In this document: positions 1-6,765 of the stretch, one piece after another
How the letters are laid out: each line of letters starts with the position of its first letter
Position numbering within the stretch: position 1 is the first letter of the stretch
From: Treponema sp.
Lineage (GTDB): Bacteria; Spirochaetota; Spirochaetia; Treponematales; Breznakiellaceae
DNA length: 7,751 nucleotides
Direction: 5' to 3'
Assembly: GCA_031267115.1 (NCBI GenBank)
Contig: JAIRZS010000247.1
Coordinates: forward strand, 1-7,751
Made by a program: the position numbers and the translations under genes
The notes under the pieces: generated by a model
Databases searched by the model: none
Told to the model about the DNA's origin: nothing
Seen by the model: the letters and a program-made list of their open reading frames with translations, nothing else

Positions 1-18
1 TGTGTGGTAAAGTAGCGC

Positions 19-2031
19 ATGTTTCGGGAAAAATGCCTCGTGGCGTACAAGGCAAAGCCGGCTGTGGTCACCGCTATAGGGGATAAAATTGATATAAGCG
101 TTCCGGGGGGCGAGAAACTCCGGGTCAGGGAAAAGGACATCGAATTGATCCATCCCGGCCCGCTGGAGGCCTCGGCAAACGCCCTTGCCGCCGCGACGGA
201 ACCCCTGGACGGCGATATACGGGACGCCTGGGAACTTTTGGGGGCAGGTGACGGTCCGGCGGCCCTTCTTACGCTTAAGGAACTGGCGGAACTTGTTTAC
301 GGCGATTATTCCCCGCAGGCCGCCTGGGCCGCCTACAGCGTTTTGCGCGAGGGCGTCTACTTTGCCGGCAGCCCGGACGCGATAAGCCCCTGCGACAGGG
401 CCGCCGTGGAAGCCTCCGAACAAAAGCGTGACGGGAAGCTCCGGGATGCCCGGGAGCGGGAGGAATTTCTTCTGCGGATTAAGGCAAACGCGCCGATTCT
501 GCCGAAACCGGAGGATTCCCCCGATTACCGGGCTCTGGGCCGTTACACCGATTCGCCCGGCGGCGGCCCGACGGACCTGCGCTTTCTCCAGGATGTGGAA
601 GCCCTTGCCTGGGGCAAAAGCGGCAAGAGCCGTACCCTGAAGGATCTGGGCCGCCCCGAAACCCCGGAAGAAGCCCACCGCCTCCTGCTTTCCTGGGGTG
701 TCTGGACGCCCTGGGTAAACCCCTATCCGCCGCGTTTCGGCGTTTCCTCCGTTTCCGCGAAAGAGGCGGTCCCTCCCCCTCCCGTTGAAGGCCGCGTTGA
801 CCTTACTTCTCTCCGTTCCTATGCCATAGACAACGCGTACAGCGCCGATCCGGACGACGCGGTTTCCGTGGAGGGCCCGGATCAGGAAGGCCGTTATACC
901 CTTTACGTGCATGTGGCGGACCCGGCGGCCTCGGTGCTGCCGGGAAGCCCCGCGGATATGGAAGCCCGCGGCAGGGGCGCTACCCTGTACCTGCCCGAAG
1001 GCCCGGCCCTTATGCTTGCCGAAGAATCCCTTGCCTGTTTTGCCCTTGGCGCCAGAGGCGCACTTTCGCCCCTGCCCCTCCGCGAGCGCCCTGCGGGAAT
1101 ATCCCCGGCCCTCAGTTTCAGGCTGACCCTGCTTCCCGGCGGCGTTCCGGAAAATGTTGAAATTTTCCCGTCAATGGTGAAAGTGATCCGGCTTAGTTAC
1201 GAGGAGGCGGATCGTATAGTCTCGGCCCAGGATGAGGCCGGCGGCGTCTTGGATGCCGTTTCGGACCTGGCCGCGCTTGCCGGTTTGGGAGAGGCCAATA
1301 CCGCGCGGCGGGTTAAAGCCGGGGCGGTAATGATCGATCTGCCGGAGGCGCATATTGACGTGGATATTCCGGAACGGCGCATTGCCGTCGAGCCGAATGT
1401 TTCCGGTGTTTCCGCCGCCATGGTCCGGGAATGTATGCTCCTGGCCGGAGAAGCCGCCGCCCGCTGGGCTTCTTCGCGCGCCCTGCCGTTTCCCTATGTC
1501 TGCCAGGAAGCGGGCGATCTCCCCGGCAATCCGCTGCCCGGACCGGCCGGTTCCTGGCAGCTCAGGCGCTGTATGAGGCCCCGGACTCTTTCGGTAAAAC
1601 CGGGGCCCCATGCCGGTCTGGGGCTGGATGAATATACCCAGGTAACAAGCCCGCTGCGCCGTTACACGGACCTTCTTGCCCACCAGCAGATCCGGGCTGT
1701 CCTGGGAGCCGGCGCGTACAATGGCCGCGCGCCCCTTTCGGAAGACGATCTGCTCCCCGCCCTGGCCGCCGGGGAAGCCGCCTCGGCAGCCACAATACGT
1801 GCCGAACGGGCGAGCCGCGGCCACTGGCTTGCTGTTTATCTTTCCGGCATGAAGGATAGCCAATGGGAGGCTGTGGTGCTGGAAAAAAAGGGCGCTTTCG
1901 CGGCGGTGATTATTCCCGCCCTGGGCTTGGAAACGCAGATTTCCTTAAAAGACGGCATGGAATTGAATAATTCCGCGAAACTTGCCCTGGTTTCGGTAAA
2001 AATTCCCCAGGCCGCGGCGGTTTTTATTTAA
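19..2031 (+). CDS. RNase II-family 3'-5' exoribonuclease (RNB domain), cyanobacterial/plastid-like architecture
   Basis: Predicted processive 3'-to-5' exoribonuclease of the RNase II/RNB family, acting in cytoplasmic RNA decay or maturation. Residues 1-48 look like a small SH3-like barrel ending in RxKDIELIHPGP. Residues about 65-130 look like a winged-helix region containing ELAELVYGDYSP, as in the Zam/RNase II type of cyanobacteria. The RNB domain runs from about 260 to 565. It carries the metal-binding set D271, D277, D279 and D280 in AIDNAYSADPDDA, and the C-terminal signature TSPLRRYTDLLAH with R547, R548 and D551. Residues about 608-670 resemble a short S1 RNA-binding domain. The length of 670 residues is normal for this subtype. 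An in-frame TAG at 13-15 rules out a longer start; the Shine-Dalgarno match is poor. The gene is followed by a GC-rich hairpin and a 235-base gap, so it is probably transcribed apart from cheA. The family call is secure; RNase II versus RNase R substrate preference cannot be told. Confidence 0.93.
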   Translation: MFREKCLVAYKAKPAVVTAIGDKIDISVPGGEKLRVREKDIELIHPGPLEASANALAAATEPLDGDIRDAWELLGAGDGPAALLTLKELAELVYGDYSPQAAWAAYSVLREGVYFAGSPDAISPCDRAAVEASEQKRDGKLRDAREREEFLLRIKANAPILPKPEDSPDYRALGRYTDSPGGGPTDLRFLQDVEALAWGKSGKSRTLKDLGRPETPEEAHRLLLSWGVWTPWVNPYPPRFGVSSVSAKEAVPPPPVEGRVDLTSLRSYAIDNAYSADPDDAVSVEGPDQEGRYTLYVHVADPAASVLPGSPADMEARGRGATLYLPEGPALMLAEESLACFALGARGALSPLPLRERPAGISPALSFRLTLLPGGVPENVEIFPSMVKVIRLSYEEADRIVSAQDEAGGVLDAVSDLAALAGLGEANTARRVKAGAVMIDLPEAHIDVDIPERRIAVEPNVSGVSAAMVRECMLLAGEAAARWASSRALPFPYVCQEAGDLPGNPLPGPAGSWQLRRCMRPRTLSVKPGPHAGLGLDEYTQVTSPLRRYTDLLAHQQIRAVLGAGAYNGRAPLSEDDLLPALAAGEAASAATIRAERASRGHWLAVYLSGMKDSQWEAVVLEKKGAFAAVIIPALGLETQISLKDGMELNNSAKLALVSVKIPQAAAVFI

Positions 2032-2051
2032 GGATGTGGGAGGATTCCGGC

Positions 2052-2072
2052 TGCGCCGGCGGAGCCGGCGCA
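2052..2072 (+). terminator. Perfect GC-rich hairpin after the RNase gene (possible terminator without U-tract)
   Basis: TGCGCCGGC and GCCGGCGCA form a perfect 9-bp stem around a GGA loop, 21 bases after the RNase stop codon. No run of T follows on either strand, so it is not a textbook intrinsic terminator. It could slow polymerase, protect the mRNA 3' end, or be a dispersed palindrome. The hairpin is seen directly; the role is inferred. Confidence 0.45.
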
Positions 2073-2098
2073 TGGCAGGGGGGCAGCGGAAGACCCGC

Positions 2099-2124
2099 GG
2101 GGCGGGGCGGGAGCGCAGGGGGGG
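2099..2124 (+). other. Putative G-quadruplex motif upstream of cheA
   Basis: Four G-tracts on the + strand are separated by loops of 1, 1 and 6 bases: G4 at 2099-2102, G4 at 2104-2107, G3 at 2109-2111 and G7 at 2118-2124. This satisfies the usual G3+N1-7 pattern. Another G6 run lies at 2078-2083. The element sits in the RNase-cheA gap about 105 bases upstream of the predicted cheA -35 box. Whether it folds or regulates anything is unknown. Confidence 0.45.
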
Positions 2125-2188
2125 CGGTTGGCGGCCCGTTTATATGCCGCCCGCCTTCCGGTAACAGCTCCCCCCGCGAATAGTTATC

Positions 2189-2205
2189 GAATTTTAATGA
2201 AATTC
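2189..2205. promoter_or_regulatory. AT-rich dyad upstream of the cheA promoter (possible operator)
   Basis: GAATTT at 2189-2194 and AAATTC at 2200-2205 form a perfect 6-bp inverted repeat with a 5-base spacer, ending 23 bases before the predicted -35 box. The size suits a dimeric regulator or an A/T-rich upstream element. No regulator can be named, and a chance match in AT-rich DNA is possible. Confidence 0.25.
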
Positions 2206-2228
2206 CCAATGGAAATGGGCGGATAGGC

Positions 2229-2256
2229 TTGACCTTTGTTAATTTGTATATAAAAT
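2229..2256 (+). promoter_or_regulatory. Sigma-70-like promoter of the cheA operon
   Basis: TTGACC at 2229-2234 (5 of 6 to TTGACA) and TAAAAT at 2251-2256 (5 of 6 to TATAAT) are separated by 16 bases. Transcription would start near 2262-2264, only about 3-5 bases before the cheA ATG at 2267. No Shine-Dalgarno sequence precedes that ATG. The promoter therefore predicts a leaderless or nearly leaderless message. A dyad, AATTT at 2241-2245 with AAATT at 2253-2257, overlaps the -10 box and could be an operator. Confidence 0.6.
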
Positions 2257-2266
2257 TCTTAGTAAC

Positions 2267-4684
2267 ATGAGCGATTATTTAGATCCTAACAATGAAGAAT
2301 TACTCAAGGATTTTTTCAGCGAAGCCCAGATGCAGGTGGATACGCTGGAGCAGAATGTACTGGTGCTGGAAAACGAGGGCGGTAACAAAGACGCTGTGGA
2401 TGAGATTTTCCGGGCGGCGCACACCTTGAAGGGCGGGTCCGCGACGGTGGAGATGATGGAGCTTTCCCATTTTACCCATCTGGTCGAGGATGTGCTTGAC
2501 GCTATACGTTCGGATCAGTTAAGTATCAATGAAGACGTGGTGGATACTCTTCTCTCGGCTATCGACGTGATCAAGGCTATGCTGGAACAGCGGATGAACG
2601 GCGCGGTTTACCAAGAGGATACTTCCCAGATCGAAGCCAGTCTTTCCAAGCTGATTCCGGAGAGTACCCAGCACAAGAAAGGCGGTTCGCAGGCCGCGAA
2701 ACCGGCGGCTCCCGCTCCTAAACCGGCTGCCCCTGTTCCGGCGGCGGCTCCGGCTGCTTCCTCGGCTCCGGCCCAGGCAGGCGGTCTTTCGGAAGAGGAA
2801 CTCCAGGAACTCAAAGAATCCGTGGACGGCGGTTTGCCGGTGTACCGGGTCAGCGTTGTATTTGACGTAAACAGCCTGATGAATACGGTCGGCGGCATAC
2901 AGGTTTACGCCGCCCTCAAGGGTTCCGGCACGGTACTTAAGACTACCCCGGATTTTGAGGCTCTTTACGAGGATAACTTTTTTCCCACTGTTGATTATTA
3001 CTTTGCTTCCGCTAAATCGGCGGGTGAAATCGAAAAATACGTTGTTATCCCCGACGTAAGCCTGTCGGCTACCGTTACCAATATTGACCGGCTTATTGAG
3101 CAGTTTGGGAAAACCGCCCCGGCGCAAGCGTCCGCGGCCTCTAAGCCCGCCGCCGCGCCCGCCCCTGTTCAGGCTGCCGCCCCGGCCCCCGCGCCTGCCG
3201 CCCCTGCAGCCGAGGCTGCGGCTGGCCCCAAACCCCCGGCCCCGGCGAAACCGGCGGGCGGCGCTTCTGGCGAAGACGCCAAGAAGGCCGGGAAAGAGGC
3301 CGGCGCCATACTCAGGGTGGATTCCAAGCGTATCGACGACCTCCTGAACCTGGTTTCCGAGACGGTCATTACCAAGGCTACCTTTAACCAGATTAGCCTT
3401 CAATTCGGGGAACTCCAGGCCGATCTGCGCAATATCGAAACAAAATACCGGGATGAGATCAAAAATCTGTTTGACAGCCTTCCCGATTATCTGGAAAGTA
3501 TCGAGAACGGGACGTCCGTCAAGGACATAAAGAAGCAGATAAGCGAGAAATACGGGGATATTTTCTCCCCCTTCGATGCCTTTGATGCCTCCCTTAAAAA
3601 TATCATCGGCAAGTACCGCGCTACTTCCCAAAATCTGGGCCGTATTACCGGCGAGCTCCAGGAAGGGGTCATGCGGATCCGTATGGTGCCTATCAGCCAG
3701 ATATTCAGCCGTTTCCCCCGGCTTGTCCGCGATCTTTCAAAAACCCTCAACAAGAAGATCAACCTGGTTATCGAAGGGGAAGAAACCGAGCTTGACAAGT
3801 CGGTCATCGAAGACCTCCTGGACCCGATCATGCACTCGGTGCGGAATTCCATCGACCACGGCGTTGAATCCCAGGAAGAACGGAGAGCCGCCGGTAAGCC
3901 GGAAGAAGGCATGGTAGTCCTCAAAGCGGCCAATGAAGGGAACATGATCCTCATCGAGATTGCCGACGACGGCAAGGGTATTGATGTGGAGGCGGTCAAA
4001 TCCAAGGCGGTCGAACGGGGCCTTGTCAGCGCGAACAAGGTGCTTACCGACGTGGAGGCATTTAACCTTATCTTTGAGCCGGGTTTCTCTACCGCGAAGT
4101 CCATTACCGCTATTTCGGGGCGCGGCGTGGGCCTTGATGTTGTCCGCCGGTCCATAGAGAAGCTCAACGGTACTGTGAATGTTACATCGGAAAAGGGCAA
4201 AGGTACCAAATTTATCATAAAGCTGCCCCTTACCCTGGCTATTATCCAGGGCTTGCTGGTACGTGTTGGGCCGGAAATCTATTCTATCCCCATCACAAGC
4301 GTCATCGAGAGCCTGCGCGTCAAGCCCGAGGAAATCCGGCGTATCGACAACTACGAGGTTTTCAATATCCGTAATGACGTGGTGTCCCTTCTCAGGCTGA
4401 ACCGGCTTTTCGGCATCAAGAGCGAAGAGAACAGCGATTACCACTTTATCGTCATTGTCGGTACTGCGGAAAAGAAGATGGGGTTCATGGTGGACAGCCT
4501 TATCGGGGAAGAAGACGTGGTTATCAAGCCCCTGCGGGATCAGTACACCAATTCGCCGGGCATAGCCGGGGCCTCGATACTGGGAGACGGTTCTGTTTCC
4601 CTTATCATTGACGTAAGCCAGCTCCTGGAACTGGGCCTTCGCAAGGAACTTGAATCGCGCCGGGCCCGCGAATCGGTACGGTAA
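2267..4684 (+). CDS. cheA: Chemotaxis histidine kinase CheA
   Basis: Cytoplasmic histidine kinase of the chemoreceptor array; it autophosphorylates and passes phosphate to CheY. The P1 (HPt) domain spans about 1-130, with the phosphorylated histidine at H52 in AAHTLKGGSA. A P2-like domain covers about 187-280. It is flanked by Ala/Pro-rich linkers at 139-173 and 282-346. The P3 dimerisation domain starts near I348 and is unusually long: V351 to R459 is 108 residues, about 65 more than I recall for Thermotoga CheA. P4 holds the N-box HSVRNSIDHG (N527), the G1 box DDGKGID (567-573) and the G2 box GRGVGLD (618-624). P5, the CheW-like domain, covers about 658-797. The start is chosen because MSDYLDPNNEELLKDFF fits treponemal CheA N-termini, although no Shine-Dalgarno sequence precedes it. 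It is the first gene of the operon, followed by cheW after 27 bases. Confidence 0.98.
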   Translation: MSDYLDPNNEELLKDFFSEAQMQVDTLEQNVLVLENEGGNKDAVDEIFRAAHTLKGGSATVEMMELSHFTHLVEDVLDAIRSDQLSINEDVVDTLLSAIDVIKAMLEQRMNGAVYQEDTSQIEASLSKLIPESTQHKKGGSQAAKPAAPAPKPAAPVPAAAPAASSAPAQAGGLSEEELQELKESVDGGLPVYRVSVVFDVNSLMNTVGGIQVYAALKGSGTVLKTTPDFEALYEDNFFPTVDYYFASAKSAGEIEKYVVIPDVSLSATVTNIDRLIEQFGKTAPAQASAASKPAAAPAPVQAAAPAPAPAAPAAEAAAGPKPPAPAKPAGGASGEDAKKAGKEAGAILRVDSKRIDDLLNLVSETVITKATFNQISLQFGELQADLRNIETKYRDEIKNLFDSLPDYLESIENGTSVKDIKKQISEKYGDIFSPFDAFDASLKNIIGKYRATSQNLGRITGELQEGVMRIRMVPISQIFSRFPRLVRDLSKTLNKKINLVIEGEETELDKSVIEDLLDPIMHSVRNSIDHGVESQEERRAAGKPEEGMVVLKAANEGNMILIEIADDGKGIDVEAVKSKAVERGLVSANKVLTDVEAFNLIFEPGFSTAKSITAISGRGVGLDVVRRSIEKLNGTVNVTSEKGKGTKFIIKLPLTLAIIQGLLVRVGPEIYSIPITSVIESLRVKPEEIRRIDNYEVFNIRNDVVSLLRLNRLFGIKSEENSDYHFIVIVGTAEKKMGFMVDSLIGEEDVVIKPLRDQYTNSPGIAGASILGDGSVSLIIDVSQLLELGLRKELESRRARESVR

Positions 4685-4711
4685 CCGGAGAGGCGCGGAG
4701 AAGGAAAATAC

Positions 4712-6049
4712 ATGGCAGCAGTTGTTAAGAGCCTGGAACAGGTGAACATGGACCTGCAAGAGCAGAAGGATCGGGTTGAAACGGTTGATTTCAAGATGAT
4801 CACTTTTTCCCTTGCGGGGAAAGATTACGGCGTGGACATTATGAATGTCAAGGAAATCGCCAAAGCCGATAAATTTACCTATGTTCCCAATGCCGCCGCT
4901 TTTGTCCGGGGCGTTTACAATCTCCGGGGAGACATTATCCCCATCATCGATCTCAGGGCATTTTTCAGGCTCCCCGTGGAGACTAACCCGGACGGCCAGG
5001 AGAATATGCTTATTCTCCGCATTGAAGACCGGGTATACGGTACCATTGTGGACAAGATCGACAAAGTTGTGGGGATTAACACCGAGAACATCCAGCCGCC
5101 CCACCCTATTTTCGGGGATATCAACATCAAATTTATCAGCGGGGTTGTGGAGAAGGAAGGGGATCTGTACATCATCCTGGATGTGGTCCGTATATTTTCC
5201 CAGAACAAAGAGGAAGATCAGAAAGGGCGCGGCCAGATCCAGGAAACTCCGGGAGATAATTATTTTGCTCCCCCGCCGGTAATCGAAAAAGCCTCTGAAT
5301 CCGCTCAGGAGGTTTCGAATTCGAACTTCGGCTTTGTCCAGGACGGGCTGGGTACTTTGATGCACTTTTTTTCGAGTTCCGTCAACAGTACGTGGTTTGG
5401 CCGGCGTTTTTCCGAATGGACAAGCATCCATTCGGGGACCGGTGTCCAGCTCCGCAATGCCAGCGATGCGGAGGAATTCCTCTCCGCCTTCTATTCTCCA
5501 AGTACCGGGGTTTTCTGGGAAGATGAATACGCCTACAGTTTTAAGGGCATGCTGCCGGATTTGCCGTCCAATAGTATCCAGGCCTGGAATATTGGCTGTG
5601 GGAAGGGCTATGAAACTTTTTCGTTAGCGTGTATACTAAAGGCACGGTATCCTCAGGGGCGTGTCAAGATATGGGCGAATGACAGTGACATTATGGCTAT
5701 ATCGACAGCCCCGAATATGGTTTTTGATGTCGAGGAGGCGCCTGAATATGTCAGGGCCTATCTGGTAAAGGGAAAGAACGGGTATACTTTTAACCAGGAG
5801 ATCAAAGACGCGATAAGTTTTGAGTACCATGATGTTTTGAACGGGAATAATCTTCCGGAGCTTGATTTTATCGTCGCCAGGGATTTTCTTTCCTTTCTGG
5901 CGGTCCAGAGTCAGGACAAGATGATAGCCGATTTTGCCGAGAGGCTTAAAAAACAGGGGGTTGTTATCGTGGGAAGAAACGAGCAGCTTCCTGATGACGA
6001 ATGGCAGTCCATTGCAAAGGATCCGGTTTCCGCTTTTGTGCGCGCGTGA
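4712..6049 (+). CDS. cheW: CheW adaptor fused to a degenerate CheR-like domain
   Basis: Receptor-kinase coupling protein of the chemotaxis array. Residues 1-25 are a polar, possibly helical extension. Residues about 26-165 form a complete CheW domain with MNVKEI (E48) and VRGVYNLRGDIIPIIDL (R66, R72). After a linker at about 167-210, residues about 210-445 resemble CheR. The SAM-site motif appears as WNIGCGKGYETFSL (G295 to E301), and the acidic strand as WANDSD (D324). Key features of active CheR are altered. The usual TxFFRE region reads TGVFWE, putting W269 where the catalytic-site arginine is expected. The usual CRNVLIYF motif reads ARDFLSFL (390-396). The N-terminal CheR helical domain is not obvious. 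A structural rather than methylating role is likely; this CheW-CheR-like arrangement is known in T. denticola. AAGGA at 4701-4705 supports the start. A separate active CheR would be expected elsewhere in the genome. Confidence 0.93.
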   Translation: MAAVVKSLEQVNMDLQEQKDRVETVDFKMITFSLAGKDYGVDIMNVKEIAKADKFTYVPNAAAFVRGVYNLRGDIIPIIDLRAFFRLPVETNPDGQENMLILRIEDRVYGTIVDKIDKVVGINTENIQPPHPIFGDINIKFISGVVEKEGDLYIILDVVRIFSQNKEEDQKGRGQIQETPGDNYFAPPPVIEKASESAQEVSNSNFGFVQDGLGTLMHFFSSSVNSTWFGRRFSEWTSIHSGTGVQLRNASDAEEFLSAFYSPSTGVFWEDEYAYSFKGMLPDLPSNSIQAWNIGCGKGYETFSLACILKARYPQGRVKIWANDSDIMAISTAPNMVFDVEEAPEYVRAYLVKGKNGYTFNQEIKDAISFEYHDVLNGNNLPELDFIVARDFLSFLAVQSQDKMIADFAERLKKQGVVIVGRNEQLPDDEWQSIAKDPVSAFVRA

Positions 6050-6078
6050 TATAAAGGTTTTAGATAAGGAGTATTTGT

Positions 6079-6549
6079 ATGAGAGTTGAATACATCAACC
6101 CTTTTGTTGAAGCAACTTTTAATGTTCTCAAGGAAGTTTTGAACACCGATGTTAAGCGGGGGGATCTTTACCTCAAGTCCACTACTATGGCTATCCAGGG
6201 TGTAGCTGCGCTGGTTGGCCTGGCAGGCGATGTGGAAGGCCGGGTGCTGTTTGACATGACCAGGGAGACTGCCCTGGAAGTAGCCGGGGCCATGAACGGG
6301 CAGGAATTTACCCAGCTTGACGAGCTGGCGAAGTCCACGATCCAGGAGCTGGCCAATATGATCACCGCGCAGGCGGTAACCAAGCTCCATGATCTTGGGT
6401 TTAAATTTGACCTTACTCCGCCGGCCCTGTTTACCGGTGAAAACATGGAAGTGTCGAACAACCTTAAAGTTGAGGCCCTTATCGTGCCCATGCAGCTTGG
6501 GCCGCATGGAAAACTCGAAGTAAACGTCGCGATCCGCGAACGCCTGTAA
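6079..6549 (+). CDS. cheX: CheY-P phosphatase CheX
   Basis: CheX is a small cytoplasmic dimeric protein that dephosphorylates CheY-P, the role CheZ has in enteric bacteria. The 156-residue length is typical of treponemal CheX. The ExxN catalytic signature is seen as E90 and N93 in STIQELANMITAQA. Further family-like stretches are GDVEGRVLFDMTRETALEVAGAM before it and GPHGKLEVNVAI near the end. AAGGAG at 6066-6071, seven bases before the ATG, fixes the start. It lies 29 bases after the CheW-CheR-like gene and is the last che gene here; no cheY follows, although its substrate must be encoded somewhere in the genome. There are no membrane segments. Confidence 0.95.
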   Translation: MRVEYINPFVEATFNVLKEVLNTDVKRGDLYLKSTTMAIQGVAALVGLAGDVEGRVLFDMTRETALEVAGAMNGQEFTQLDELAKSTIQELANMITAQAVTKLHDLGFKFDLTPPALFTGENMEVSNNLKVEALIVPMQLGPHGKLEVNVAIRERL

Positions 6550-6588
6550 TCGCCGGGGGAGCCGTCCGGCCCTGGGGCGTTTCCCTGT

Positions 6589-6616
6589 TTGAGCCGGTGC
6601 GGCTTCCTGCTATTTT
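6589..6616 (+). promoter_or_regulatory. Candidate weak promoter for tRNA-Val
   Basis: TTGAGC at 6589-6594 and TATTTT at 6611-6616 each match 4 of 6 consensus bases, with a 16-base spacer. Transcription would begin near 6623 and leave a leader of about 28 bases before the tRNA. The tRNA could instead be transcribed by read-through from the che operon. Confidence 0.3.
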
Positions 6617-6617
6617 T
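6591..6617 (+). terminator. Possible weak terminator of the che operon
   Basis: AGCCG at 6592-6596 and CGGCT at 6600-6604 form a 5-bp stem with a GTG loop, extendable by one G-T wobble. A TATTTTT tract follows at 6611-6617 after a 5-base spacer. The stem is short and the tract is offset, so termination would be weak. The same bases overlap a candidate promoter for the tRNA gene. Confidence 0.35.
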
Positions 6618-6619
6618 GT

Positions 6620-6650
6620 AATTAACGCCGTCCGTGCGGCGCTGTTAATT
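6620..6650. repeat. Inverted repeat ending exactly at the tRNA 5' end
   Basis: AATTAAC at 6620-6626 and GTTAATT at 6644-6650 are perfect complements. Between them, GCCG and CGGC can extend the stem with a small bulge. The right arm stops one base before the mature tRNA. No T-run follows on either strand, so this is not a standard terminator. It may shape the pre-tRNA leader for RNase P or be a DNA-level site. Confidence 0.5.
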
Positions 6651-6724
6651 GGGCGGTTAGCTCAGTTGGTTAGAGCATCAGTATGACACGCTGAGGGTCA
6701 GAAGTTCGACTCTTCTATCGCCCA
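6651..6724 (+). tRNA. tRNA-Val (anticodon GAC)
   Basis: A full cloverleaf can be drawn. The acceptor stem GGGCGGT pairs with ATCGCCC (one G-U). The D-stem is GCTC/GAGC with the loop AGTTGGTTA. The anticodon stem TCAGT/GCTGA encloses the loop ATGACAC. A 5-base variable loop is followed by the T-stem AGAAG/CTTCT with the loop TTCGACT. The anticodon GAC at 6685-6687 reads the valine codons GUC and GUU. The discriminator base is A6724, and the 3' CCA is not encoded and must be added. An A at position 32 of the anticodon loop is unusual. Confidence 0.95.
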
Positions 6725-6725
6725 T

Positions 6726-6765
6726 CCGGTAATTGCTTGTTACGCAAGGGGTTACCGGTTTTTTT
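6726..6765 (+). terminator. Rho-independent terminator after tRNA-Val
   Basis: CCGGTAA at 6726-6732 pairs with TTACCGG at 6752-6758. An inner TTGC/GCAA stem lies within it and a GGGG bulge on the right side. Seven T residues follow at 6759-6765. This is a clear intrinsic terminator two bases after the tRNA, so the next gene probably needs its own promoter. Confidence 0.88.

Noticed and set aside
1171..1863. 230-codon minus-strand open frame inside the RNase gene
   Set aside because: Antisense shadow of the RNB catalytic region; no family resemblance.
2130..2151. GGCGGC/GCCGCC potential stem in the RNase-cheA gap
   Set aside because: Only 6 bp with a 10-base loop in very GC-rich DNA, so many alternative pairings exist and chance is likely.
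2024..2209. Short minus-strand open frame in the RNase-cheA gap
   Set aside because: The proline-rich translation simply reflects the G-rich tracts; no ribosome site, and the stretch is better explained as structured non-coding DNA.
2519..3631. 370-codon minus-strand open frame opposite cheA
   Set aside because: Its arginine/glycine-rich translation mirrors the Ala/Pro linkers of CheA; no plausible start signals or domain.
3737..5431. Long open frame of 564 codons on the minus strand across cheA and cheW
   Set aside because: It lies wholly opposite two certain genes and encodes no recognisable domain. It is open because of the codon bias of the genuine strand.
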